Below the pieces are notes generated by a model. That model made no database searches. It was not told where the DNA came from and saw only the letters and a program-made list of their open reading frames with translations. From NCBI GenBank assembly GCA_905479575.1, contig CAJQNB010000019.1:1-57423 (forward strand): DNA of 57,423 nucleotides, in the 5' to 3' direction. A program made the translations under genes and the position numbers. Positions 15,811 through 23,241 of this stretch are shown piece after piece (the stretch's first letter is position 1; the number at the start of each line of letters is the position of its first letter). Origin of the DNA: an uncultured Pseudophaeobacter sp. Its GTDB lineage: Bacteria > Pseudomonadota > Alphaproteobacteria > Rhodobacterales > Rhodobacteraceae.

Positions 15811-17729
15811 CAGCTGCGCCCAAACAGCCGTTCGATATCGGCAAGCTTCAGCTCCACATAGGTGGGGCGACCATGGTTGCATTGGCCGGAATGCGGTGTT
15901 GCCTCCATTTCGCGCAGCAGCGCATTCATCTCTTCGCCGCGCATGCGCCGACCGGACCGGATCGACCCGTGGCAGGCAACCCGGGACAGGATCGCCTCCA
16001 GCCGCGCCTGCACCAGCTGGCTTTCGCCCTGGTCGTCCAGCTCATCCAGAATATCTTTTACCATGGCCTCTGCGTTCACCTCTCCCAGCAATGCGGGGGT
16101 TTCACGCACGGCGAGGGCATTTCCGCCGAAAGCTTCCAACCCGAGGCCAAATTTCTTCAGCGCCTCCGCATGGGCGAGAATACGCGCGCAGTCATTGCTG
16201 CCCAACTCTACGATCTCGGGAATCAACAAGGCCTGGGCGGCGACACCATTCTCCGCCATCTGCTGCTTCAGATTTTCATAGACCAGCCGCTCATGGGCCG
16301 CATGCTGATCGACGATCACCATACCGTCAGCGGTCTGGGCGATGATGTAGTTTTCATGCACCTGCCCGCGTGCCGCCCCAAGCGGCAATTGCTCGGCCCC
16401 GGGCGCGGTGGTCTCGGGCGCATCCGACACGGGCCCCGGGGCCTCGGTTAGGCGGCCACTGTATTCTCCTTGCAGCTCGGCAAAGCCTTCGGTCTCCGGC
16501 GCGCCATATGTCGACGGCGGTGCTGGCGGAGACGCGGGGTGTTGCCCGGCATAGGACGCCGTCCGCGCCCCCATCGAGGGGCGATCCATCTGATAGACCC
16601 GTGCCGCGCCGCTGGCGGTTGGCGCCTCTGGCCGCATTGCTCCCAATGTGGCCCCGGCCACCGTGGTCGAGGCCCGATGCCCGGCCTCGGCCAGGGCGTG
16701 TCGCAGTGCCGAGACAATCAGCCCACGTGCAAGCCCAGGATCGCGAAAGCGCACTTCGGACTTCGCCGGATGTACATTCACATCCACCAGGGTAGGGTCG
16801 CAGTCGATAAACAGCGCCGCCGCCGGATGGCGATCACGGCTGAGAAAATCAAAATAAGCCCCCCGCAGCGCTCCGGTGAGCATCTTGTCCTTGACGGGCC
16901 GCGAATTCACAAACAGGAACTGCGCCACCGCGGCCCCCCGCGAATAGGTCGGCAGGGCTGCATAGCCAAACAGGCGAATACCCTCGCGGGTGGCATCTAT
17001 ACGCAGCGCGTTTTCCGCAAATTCCCGCCCCAGCACCGAGGCCAGGCGCCCATGCAGCGCGTCAAACAAATCGCCGGTCAGCGGATCCGCGCGAAAGGTC
17101 ACACGGCCTTCACCGCCACCAGAAACATCGCGCAGGGTGAACCCCACCGAAGGCTCTGCCATGGCGAGCCGTTTAACCACATCGCCAATCGCCTGAGATT
17201 CCGCCCGGTCCGTACGCATGAACTTCAACCGTGCCGGGGTGGCATAAAACAAATCACTCAGCTCGACGATGGTGCCGGAGCGCAGGGCGGCTGGCCGCAC
17301 CGGCTCCATCTTGCCCCCCGCCACCCGGATCTGCGCCGCATCATGGCCTTCGGCCCGGCTGGTGATGGTCAACCGCCCCACCGCGCCCAGACTTGGCAGC
17401 GCCTCGCCGCGAAAGCCGAAGGTATGGATATTCAGCAGATCGGTGCCATCAATTTTTGAGGTCGCATGACGTGACAGCGCCAGCGGCAGATCGCGGGAGG
17501 TCATGCCACAGCCATCATCCGTCACCCGGATCAGGGTCTTGCCGCCATCTGCGATCTCGATGGTTATCCGCTGCGCGCCGGCATCAATGGCGTTTTCCAC
17601 CAATTCCTTGACGGCCGAGGCCGGGCGTTCCACCACCTCGCCAGCGGCGATCCGGTTGATTGCACTGTCATCAAGCTGACGAATGGTCGGGCGATCATGA
17701 TCGCTGATATGGGGGGCTTGGCTGCTCAT
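15810..17729 (-). CDS. mutL: DNA mismatch repair protein MutL
   Basis: A 639-residue protein. The N-terminal GHKL ATPase (1-330) shows INRIAAGEVVERPASAVKEL, VENAIDAGA, DDGCGM and GFRGEALPSLGAV. A Pro/Ala-rich linker follows (about 340-455). The C-terminal dimerisation domain carries the endonuclease motif DQHA-x2-E-x4-E (DQHAAHERLVYE, Asp474 onward) plus ACHGSIRSGR and QCNHGRPTYVEL. The motif shows a nicking MutL, as expected in bacteria that lack Dam/MutH. The ATG at 17729 is preferred; an upstream in-frame TTG at 17789 would overlap the LexA-type box. The ribosome site is weak. First gene of an apparent mutL–rmuC–cyclase operon. Confidence 0.95.
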   Translation of the reverse strand: MSSQAPHISDHDRPTIRQLDDSAINRIAAGEVVERPASAVKELVENAIDAGAQRITIEIADGGKTLIRVTDDGCGMTSRDLPLALSRHATSKIDGTDLLNIHTFGFRGEALPSLGAVGRLTITSRAEGHDAAQIRVAGGKMEPVRPAALRSGTIVELSDLFYATPARLKFMRTDRAESQAIGDVVKRLAMAEPSVGFTLRDVSGGGEGRVTFRADPLTGDLFDALHGRLASVLGREFAENALRIDATREGIRLFGYAALPTYSRGAAVAQFLFVNSRPVKDKMLTGALRGAYFDFLSRDRHPAAALFIDCDPTLVDVNVHPAKSEVRFRDPGLARGLIVSALRHALAEAGHRASTTVAGATLGAMRPEAPTASGAARVYQMDRPSMGARTASYAGQHPASPPAPPSTYGAPETEGFAELQGEYSGRLTEAPGPVSDAPETTAPGAEQLPLGAARGQVHENYIIAQTADGMVIVDQHAAHERLVYENLKQQMAENGVAAQALLIPEIVELGSNDCARILAHAEALKKFGLGLEAFGGNALAVRETPALLGEVNAEAMVKDILDELDDQGESQLVQARLEAILSRVACHGSIRSGRRMRGEEMNALLREMEATPHSGQCNHGRPTYVELKLADIERLFGRS

Positions 17730-17783
17730 ACCGCTAAATTTAGCAGCTTCCCACGATTCTACCACAGGGTCTGGTGCAAAAAC

Positions 17784-17798
17784 GAACAAGAGGGGAAC
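17784..17798 (-). promoter_or_regulatory. LexA (SOS) box candidate upstream of mutL
   Basis: On the minus strand the sequence is GTTC-CCCTCTT-GTTC, an exact match to the GTTC-N7-GTTC direct repeat recognised by alphaproteobacterial LexA. It lies 55 bp upstream of the mutL start, a suitable place for promoter repression. Confidence 0.65.
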
Positions 17799-17851
17799 AA
17801 AAATATGCTCCCCACTCTGTGGTCTAACCTGTCAGCCTGCTGCGGTCTGCG

Positions 17852-18781
17852 TCAGACGCCCACCGGCGCGCCGGACCGGCCACGACAGGGACCAAAACGG
17901 GCGGCAATGGCCAGGATCACCCCAGAAACCGTGGCAATCATGCCCGCAGCGCTAACAGCATCCGCCGCCCCCAGCCACAGCGGCCCAAAACCCGCCAGGA
18001 CATAACCCAGCACCGCCGAGAGCACCGCAAAGAGAACACTCCAGGCGATCTGCGCTTCCAACCGGTTGGTCATCATGCGCGCCGCCGCGGGCGGGCAGAT
18101 AAACATGGCGATCACGATGATCGAGCCCACCGCATCAAAAGCGGCCACAGCGGCGACAGCGGCGGTGATCACCAGCCCCAGCCCCAACAGATTGGTGCGG
18201 ATCCCCATGGTGCGGGCAAAGCCTTCGTCAAAGGTGGAGATTTTCAACGCCCGCCAAAACAGTGCAATGAACAGACAAACCCCGACCAGCGTCAGCGCCA
18301 TACGCGGCAGCTCAGCCGGGATATAGCGCAGCGCCTCCGGATCCAGCAGCGAGACCCAGCCGGTGGCATCCAGCCAAATCAGGCTTTCCAGGTTGCCATA
18401 AAGCGCATGTTCCACATCCAGATGCACCGCTGAGGTATCACTTTGTTCCAGCAACAACACCCCACCGGCAAACATGGAGGTGAACACCACGCCCATGGCT
18501 GCGCCGGGCTCAATCCGGCCCAGACGGCGGATTGCTTCGATCATCACCACGGCAAAAACCGCTGCCGCCGCCGCGCCCAGCATCATCGGCCAGGCGGCGA
18601 TCATCCCGGTCACCAAAAAGGCCACAACAATGCCCGGCAGCACCACATGGCTGATGGCATCGCCGATCAGGGCTTGCCGCCGCAACAACAGGAAGTTCCC
18701 CGGCAAGGCACAGGCCACGGCGGCAAAAATGCCAATCAGCATTGGCGTCAGCGACAGGGGGACAAACTCTTCACCGCTCAT
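17852..18781 (-). CDS. Mn/Zn ABC transporter permease, TroD-like
   Basis: A 309-residue integral membrane protein of the ABC-3 family with about eight to nine helices. Typical segments: GNFLLLRRQALIGDAISHVVLPGI near the N-terminus (in two parts), the EEL-like cytoplasmic region, and FDAVGSIIVIAMFICPPAAARMM near the C-terminus. It is the last gene of a troABCD-type operon and overlaps the upstream permease by 4 bp (ATGA). With TroC it forms the heterodimeric channel for Mn(II) or Zn(II) import. No recognisable terminator follows in the 120 bp before the next minus-strand stretch. Confidence 0.9.
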   Translation of the reverse strand: MSGEEFVPLSLTPMLIGIFAAVACALPGNFLLLRRQALIGDAISHVVLPGIVVAFLVTGMIAAWPMMLGAAAAAVFAVVMIEAIRRLGRIEPGAAMGVVFTSMFAGGVLLLEQSDTSAVHLDVEHALYGNLESLIWLDATGWVSLLDPEALRYIPAELPRMALTLVGVCLFIALFWRALKISTFDEGFARTMGIRTNLLGLGLVITAAVAAVAAFDAVGSIIVIAMFICPPAAARMMTNRLEAQIAWSVLFAVLSAVLGYVLAGFGPLWLGAADAVSAAGMIATVSGVILAIAARFGPCRGRSGAPVGV

Positions 18782-19983
18782 GACATAACCTCGCGTGGGC
18801 CACCGATCTGGCGGTCAATTTCCTGAATTTGATCCTGCGTCAGCACCGTTTCAATGTCGCGTAGCCCATCATATAGCGCCGCTGCCGCCTCGTGGGTGAT
18901 ATCACTGCGCACCACTTGCCAGCGGCGCTCGTCACGCAGCGCCTTGGCAGCGCGGGCGCGGCCCCTGGCGGTTGCCACCCCATCGGCGCGGGTCAGGCCT
19001 GCGCGGCGCAACAATCGCAGGGTGAGACTCTCGTAGATTGCCTGGCCCTGTGCCAGCGCCAACAGCCCCTGACGCAGATGCACCCGACGCTGAAACCGCA
19101 GATGGCGCAGCACTGCCGCCAGCACACCGCGGTTGGGTGCCAGAAACAGGGACAGCACAAAGAAGGCAAAACTAACCAGAACAATCAGCGGCCCCGTCGG
19201 CAGGTTGGGCGCCGAGGCGGACAGGGCCGCCCCCAGATAGGCAGCCACACCGCCAAACAGGCCGGCAAGAAAGACCACATGGTCGGATCGTTCCGACCAG
19301 AACCGCGCGGTAACAGCGGGAATGATCAGCAGCGCCACGATCAGGATCAGTCCGACAATTTTCAACCCCACAACAGTGACCGCCATGACCAGCCCCATCA
19401 TCAGCATGTCGATACGATCTACCGGCAGGCCACGGGCGGCGGCATATTCGGGATCAAAAGCCACCAGGGTCATCGGCCTGCGCATCAGCAAAACCAGCAA
19501 CAGCGTCACCGCACCGCCTGCCGCAATCACCACCGCATCGCTATACAGCATGCCCGCAGTAGAGCCGAGCAGGAAGCCCTCCAGCCCCGCCTGACGTCCG
19601 ACACCAAGCGTTTGAATAACCGTCAGTAATACAATGCCAAGGCCAAAGAACACCGACAGAACCGCACCAATAGCGGCGTCCTCGGCCAGGCGTGTGTTGC
19701 GGGTCAGCCAGTTCATGCACCACAGGCCAATCGCGGCAGAGACCGCCGAGCCCAGCAAAAGCCCCGCCAGATTGCGACCATCCCCCCCGGCGAAGGCCAT
19801 CACCAGAAAGGCGATGCAGACACCGGGCAAGGTGGCGTGGCTGACCGCGTCCGAGACCAGCGCGCGTTTGCGCAGAAACAAGAAGGTGCCCGTGATCCCC
19901 GCCGAGGTGCCCAAAAGCGCGGCCCCCAGGGCAACAAGCGTGGCGTTATAGCCGAGCTGAAGCAGCAAAGCGTCCAGTAGCAT
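18778..19983 (-). CDS. Mn/Zn ABC transporter permease, TroC-like, with C-terminal DtxR-like extension
   Basis: A 401-residue protein. Residues 1-270 form the ABC-3 permease (GITGTFLFLRKRALVSDAVS, LIVALLIIPAVTARFW). The following ~125 residues are soluble and read like a degenerate winged helix plus dimerisation segment of DtxR/MntR regulators: YESLTLRLLRRAGLTRAD, TARGRARAAKALRDERRW, ITHEAAAALYDGLRDIE, VLTQDQIQEIDRQIGGP. Similar extensions occur in TroC of spirochaetes and some other MntC-type permeases, so this is a family trait, but its role (perhaps metal-dependent gating from the cytoplasmic side) is not established. ATG at 19983 has GAGAGGAG upstream. 13 bp after the ATPase gene. Confidence 0.88.
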   Translation of the reverse strand: MLLDALLLQLGYNATLVALGAALLGTSAGITGTFLFLRKRALVSDAVSHATLPGVCIAFLVMAFAGGDGRNLAGLLLGSAVSAAIGLWCMNWLTRNTRLAEDAAIGAVLSVFFGLGIVLLTVIQTLGVGRQAGLEGFLLGSTAGMLYSDAVVIAAGGAVTLLLVLLMRRPMTLVAFDPEYAAARGLPVDRIDMLMMGLVMAVTVVGLKIVGLILIVALLIIPAVTARFWSERSDHVVFLAGLFGGVAAYLGAALSASAPNLPTGPLIVLVSFAFFVLSLFLAPNRGVLAAVLRHLRFQRRVHLRQGLLALAQGQAIYESLTLRLLRRAGLTRADGVATARGRARAAKALRDERRWQVVRSDITHEAAAALYDGLRDIETVLTQDQIQEIDRQIGGPREVMS

Positions 19984-19996
19984 AGGGGTGCTCCTC

Positions 19997-20821
19997 TCAA
20001 ACCTTGGCCAGTTGATCAATTTGCGAGGTTGCCAGCCGCCCGCCATAGGCCGCCTGCAGGGTCTCTTCGGTAAAGGCCTGGGCCACCGGGCCTTCGGCAA
20101 TGCTGCGGGTGTTGATCAGGAAGACATTGTCGAAATACTCGGTGACGGTGGCCAGATCGTGATGCACCACCACCACGGTTTTCCCGGCCTCACGCAGGGA
20201 TTTCAAAACCGCGATAATCGCCTTTTCAGTGGCCGCATCCACCCCGGCAAAAGGTTCGTCCAGCAGATACAGGTCCGCCCCCTGTGCCAGAGCACGGGCC
20301 AGAAACACCCGCTGCTGCTGACCACCCGAAAGCTGGCCAATCTGGCGGCTCGCAAAATCCGCCATGCCAACACGGGCAAGACAGTCCAAAGCTTTGGCGC
20401 GATGGGCGCGTTTGACCCGCCCCAACAGGCCCAGTTCGCGGTACAGCCCCATCAGCACCACATCAATCACCCGTGTCGGGAAATCCCAATCAACGCTGGC
20501 GCGCTGCGGCACATAGGCGATCCGGGCGCGTTGCTCTGCCAAAGAGCGGCCAAAAACCGTCACCCGGCCAGAGACAGGTGGAACAATGCCCAAGGCCGCT
20601 TTGAGCAGAGTTGATTTCCCCGCCCCATTGGGGCCGATGATCGCTGTCATCTGTCCCGGTTCAACGGTCATATCTACCGAGAATACCGCCGGTTTTTCAC
20701 CGTAAGTTACGGTAAGGCCGCGAATGGCAAGGGGGCTTTGGGCGATCTTTGCATTCTGCGCCGCGCCGCTGTCCATATGGGCCGCAACCGGTGTTTCTAC
20801 AATTTCTACTGTCACAGTCAT
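19997..20821 (-). CDS. Mn/Zn ABC transporter ATP-binding protein, TroB-like
   Basis: A 274-residue ABC ATPase. Walker A is GPNGAGKST, the Q-loop is in YVPQRASVDWDFP, the signature is LSGGQQQR, Walker B is LYLLDEPFAGVD and the H-loop is VVVHHDL. The tail ALAQ-DLYLLDEP and the DWDFP segment after the Q-loop are typical of the zinc/manganese (MZT/TroB, SitB, ZnuC-like) subfamily. The N-terminus has an extra ~30 residues; an internal start at Met16 is possible. It overlaps the binding-protein gene by 4 bp. Confidence 0.94.
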   Translation of the reverse strand: MTVTVEIVETPVAAHMDSGAAQNAKIAQSPLAIRGLTVTYGEKPAVFSVDMTVEPGQMTAIIGPNGAGKSTLLKAALGIVPPVSGRVTVFGRSLAEQRARIAYVPQRASVDWDFPTRVIDVVLMGLYRELGLLGRVKRAHRAKALDCLARVGMADFASRQIGQLSGGQQQRVFLARALAQGADLYLLDEPFAGVDAATEKAIIAVLKSLREAGKTVVVVHHDLATVTEYFDNVFLINTRSIAEGPVAQAFTEETLQAAYGGRLATSQIDQLAKV

Positions 20822-21786
20822 AATCCCGCCGAAAGCTTTCCATCCATGCCGCGGGCCGGGGTTTCTACCGCCCCAAGCGCCCTGGCAATGCTTGTCATAT
20901 TATGATCCAGCATCCCGAGGTATGTGCCCTCATAGGTGCCGTCAGCGCCCATCGCATCGGAAAACAGCTCCCCGCCGATAGAGACCTCATGCCCCTGGGC
21001 AGCCGCTCCTTCGATCAGGGCCCGCATGGAGCGATCAGAGACCGAGCTTTCGACAAAAACCGCTTTGATATCGCGTGAGACCAGCAGATCAACAAGTTCG
21101 CCAATCCGGTTCAACCCGGCCTCTGACTGGGTGGAAATACCCTGGACTCCCAGAACCTCAAATCCAAAGTCCCGGCCAAAGTAGCCAAAGGCATCATGGG
21201 CGGTCAGCAGGACGCGGTTGTTTTCCGGCACCTGAGACAGGACATCTGTCCCATAGGCGATCAGCCGGTCCAGATCTGCCAGATGCGTCGCGGCATTGGC
21301 GGCAAAAACCTCCGCCGATTCGGGGCGTGCCGTGGTCAGGGCCTCTTGCACCTCTGCGACAACCAGTTTCCACAGCACGGGGGTCATCCAGACATGGGGG
21401 TCATATTTGTCGGCATAGTCATCATGGCCCCGCAGCAGATCCTTTGGCAGCCCTTCCGCCACCGCCACCACTGGCCGCTTGCGTTCCAGATCATGGAAAA
21501 AATCCTGCATCTGCGCCTCAAGGTACAGACCATGCCACAGCACCAGATCAGCCCGGGTCATGGCCACAATGTCCGAGCGCGTCTGACGATAGCCATGGGG
21601 ATCCACCCCCGGTCCCATCAGGGCCTGGATCTTTACCGCATCGCCGCCAATCTGACGCGCCGCATCTGCGATCATTCCAGTGGTCGCCACGACTTTGAGC
21701 GGCGCCTCGGCCAGCACCCGGCCTGCGGTCATCGGCAAAGCCAGAAGCATCATCAGGCCCAGATAGGCAAAGTGTCTCATACGCAT
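20818..21786 (-). CDS. Periplasmic Mn/Zn-binding protein, TroA-like
   Basis: A 322-residue substrate-binding protein of cluster A-I. An N-terminal signal peptide (MRMRHFAYLGLMMLLALP up to about residue 27, cleavage near RVLA-EAP) has no lipobox, so it is periplasmic. Metal ligands are visible at His64 (VDPHGY), His131 (YDPHVW), His197 (TAHDAFGYF) and Asp277 (GGELFSDAMG): His3Asp, as in TroA, which binds both Zn and Mn, rather than the His2-Glu-Asp set of strict Mn proteins. The long acidic His-rich loop typical of ZnuA is absent. The start at 21786 has AGGAGG 9 bp upstream. A Fur/Mur-like palindrome 38 bp upstream points to metal repression, more likely Mn or Fe than Zn. Confidence 0.92.
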   Translation of the reverse strand: MRMRHFAYLGLMMLLALPMTAGRVLAEAPLKVVATTGMIADAARQIGGDAVKIQALMGPGVDPHGYRQTRSDIVAMTRADLVLWHGLYLEAQMQDFFHDLERKRPVVAVAEGLPKDLLRGHDDYADKYDPHVWMTPVLWKLVVAEVQEALTTARPESAEVFAANAATHLADLDRLIAYGTDVLSQVPENNRVLLTAHDAFGYFGRDFGFEVLGVQGISTQSEAGLNRIGELVDLLVSRDIKAVFVESSVSDRSMRALIEGAAAQGHEVSIGGELFSDAMGADGTYEGTYLGMLDHNMTSIARALGAVETPARGMDGKLSAGL

Positions 21787-21824
21787 GGGCCGGAGCCTCC
21801 TGTTTGTAGCGGTTGGGTTGAATA

Positions 21825-21839
21825 TGAGAATGATTCTCA
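21825..21839. promoter_or_regulatory. Fur/Mur-type operator upstream of the troABCD-like operon
   Basis: TGAGAAT-G-ATTCTCA is a perfect 7-bp inverted repeat with one central base. It resembles Fur-family (Fur/Mur) boxes and sits 38 bp upstream of the TroA-like start, within the expected promoter on the minus strand. Confidence 0.7.
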
Positions 21840-21989
21840 ACTTAGTCAATGAAATTGCGACTTATTCGCAAGAAACTTCTCTGACGTTTGTCCAAAAGGT
21901 CAAAATCAGCCCCACCTCCTGCGTGGTTTACTTGCCAAGATGCCGCACCCGTGCGACTTTTGCGCAGAACTCTGTTGAGGATCCCCGGA

Positions 21990-22979
21990 ATGGAAAGCCA
22001 AACCTTGCAAGATACAAAACCGCTGGCACTGGCCCAGGAGCCCCGCAACCCGGGCATGGACCTGGATCTGGATTGGGTCGCAGGCGTGCAGGCCAATACC
22101 TCTGCGATCGAACGTCGCTGCGCCACGCTGCCTGCACGGCGCAGCGTCAAAAAGGACTATCAGGCCGCCTGGTTGCTCAAGGCGGTGACCTGCATCGACC
22201 TGACCACCCTGTCCGGGGATGATACCGAAGAGCGCGTGCGCAGGCTCTGCGCCAAGGCGCGTCAGCCGGTGCGCGGGGATATCCTGCAGGCGCTCGACAT
22301 GCCGCCACTCACCACCGGGGCGGTCTGCGTCTATCACGAAATGGTCGCAGCAGCGGTTCAGGCACTGAAAGGCACCGACATTCCCGTCGCGGCGGTCTCA
22401 ACCGGTTTTCCAGCCGGGCTGTCGCCCTTTCACCTGCGGGTCGCCGAGATCGAGGAAAGCGTCAAGGCGGGCGCCAAGGAGATCGACATCGTGATCTCGC
22501 GCCGCCATGTTCTGGCGGGCAATTGGCAGGCGCTGTATGATGAAATGCAGGCCTTTCGCGCGGCCTGCGGCGAGGCCCATGTCAAGGCGATCCTCGCCAC
22601 CGGAGAGCTGGGGTCGTTGCGCAATGTGGCGCGGGCCTCGCTGATCTGCATGATGGCCGGGGCGGATTTCATCAAGACCTCCACCGGCAAGGAGAGCGTC
22701 AACGCCACCCTGCCTGTCAGCCTGGTGATGATCCGCGCCATCCGCGACTATTACGACCGCACCGGCTTCCGCGTTGGCTACAAACCCGCCGGAGGTATTT
22801 CCAAGGCCAAGGATGCGCTGGTCTATCTGTCGTTGATCAAGGAAGAGCTGGGAGATCGCTGGCTCCAGCCCGATCTGTTCCGCTTTGGCGCCTCCTCCCT
22901 GCTGAACGACATTGAACGTCAGCTGGAACACCACACCAGCGGCGCCTACTCTGCCAGCTACCGCCATGCGATGGCCTGA
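21990..22979 (+). CDS. deoC: Deoxyribose-phosphate aldolase
   Basis: A 329-residue class I aldolase cleaving 2-deoxyribose-5-phosphate to acetaldehyde and glyceraldehyde-3-phosphate. The TIM-barrel signatures are VKAILATGELG (one active-site Lys), GADFIKTSTGKESVNATLP (the Schiff-base Lys) and YKPAGGISKAKDAL. It has about 70 N-terminal residues more than the short bacterial DeoC, like the longer eukaryote/proteobacterial type. The ATG at 21990 has GAGGATCC upstream. It is followed at 4 bp by a DUF1272 gene and then ALDH16, which suggests one transcript for deoxynucleoside breakdown. A metal-ABC operon diverges from it on the other side. Confidence 0.95.
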   Translation: MESQTLQDTKPLALAQEPRNPGMDLDLDWVAGVQANTSAIERRCATLPARRSVKKDYQAAWLLKAVTCIDLTTLSGDDTEERVRRLCAKARQPVRGDILQALDMPPLTTGAVCVYHEMVAAAVQALKGTDIPVAAVSTGFPAGLSPFHLRVAEIEESVKAGAKEIDIVISRRHVLAGNWQALYDEMQAFRAACGEAHVKAILATGELGSLRNVARASLICMMAGADFIKTSTGKESVNATLPVSLVMIRAIRDYYDRTGFRVGYKPAGGISKAKDALVYLSLIKEELGDRWLQPDLFRFGASSLLNDIERQLEHHTSGAYSASYRHAMA

Positions 22980-22983
22980 GCAG

Positions 22984-23241
22984 ATGCTGGAGCTGAGACC
23001 AAATTGTGAGTGCTGCGACCGCGATCTGCCGCCGCAGAGCCCAGAGGCCCGTATCTGCACCTTTGAGTGCACCTTCTGCGCCGATTGCGCCGACAACATC
23101 CTCAAAGGCGCCTGTCCAAACTGCGGCGGCAATCTTGTGCCGCGCCCTCTTCGTCCCGCAGCGGCCCTGCTGCGCCATCCTGCCTCCAGCCAACGGGTGC
23201 TAAAACCCCAGGGCTGCACGGCTAAGGAGCCGATACAATGA
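22984..23241 (+). CDS. DUF1272 zinc-ribbon-like protein
   Basis: An 85-residue protein matching DUF1272: MLELRPNCECCDRDLPPQSP, then CTFECTFCADC and CPNCGGNLVPRPLRPA. Eight or more cysteines in paired C-x2-C arrangements predict two structural zinc sites. Function unknown. It begins 4 bp after the deoC stop and overlaps the ALDH16 start by 4 bp (ATGA), so translation of all three is coupled. Confidence 0.92.
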   Translation: MLELRPNCECCDRDLPPQSPEARICTFECTFCADCADNILKGACPNCGGNLVPRPLRPAAALLRHPASSQRVLKPQGCTAKEPIQ

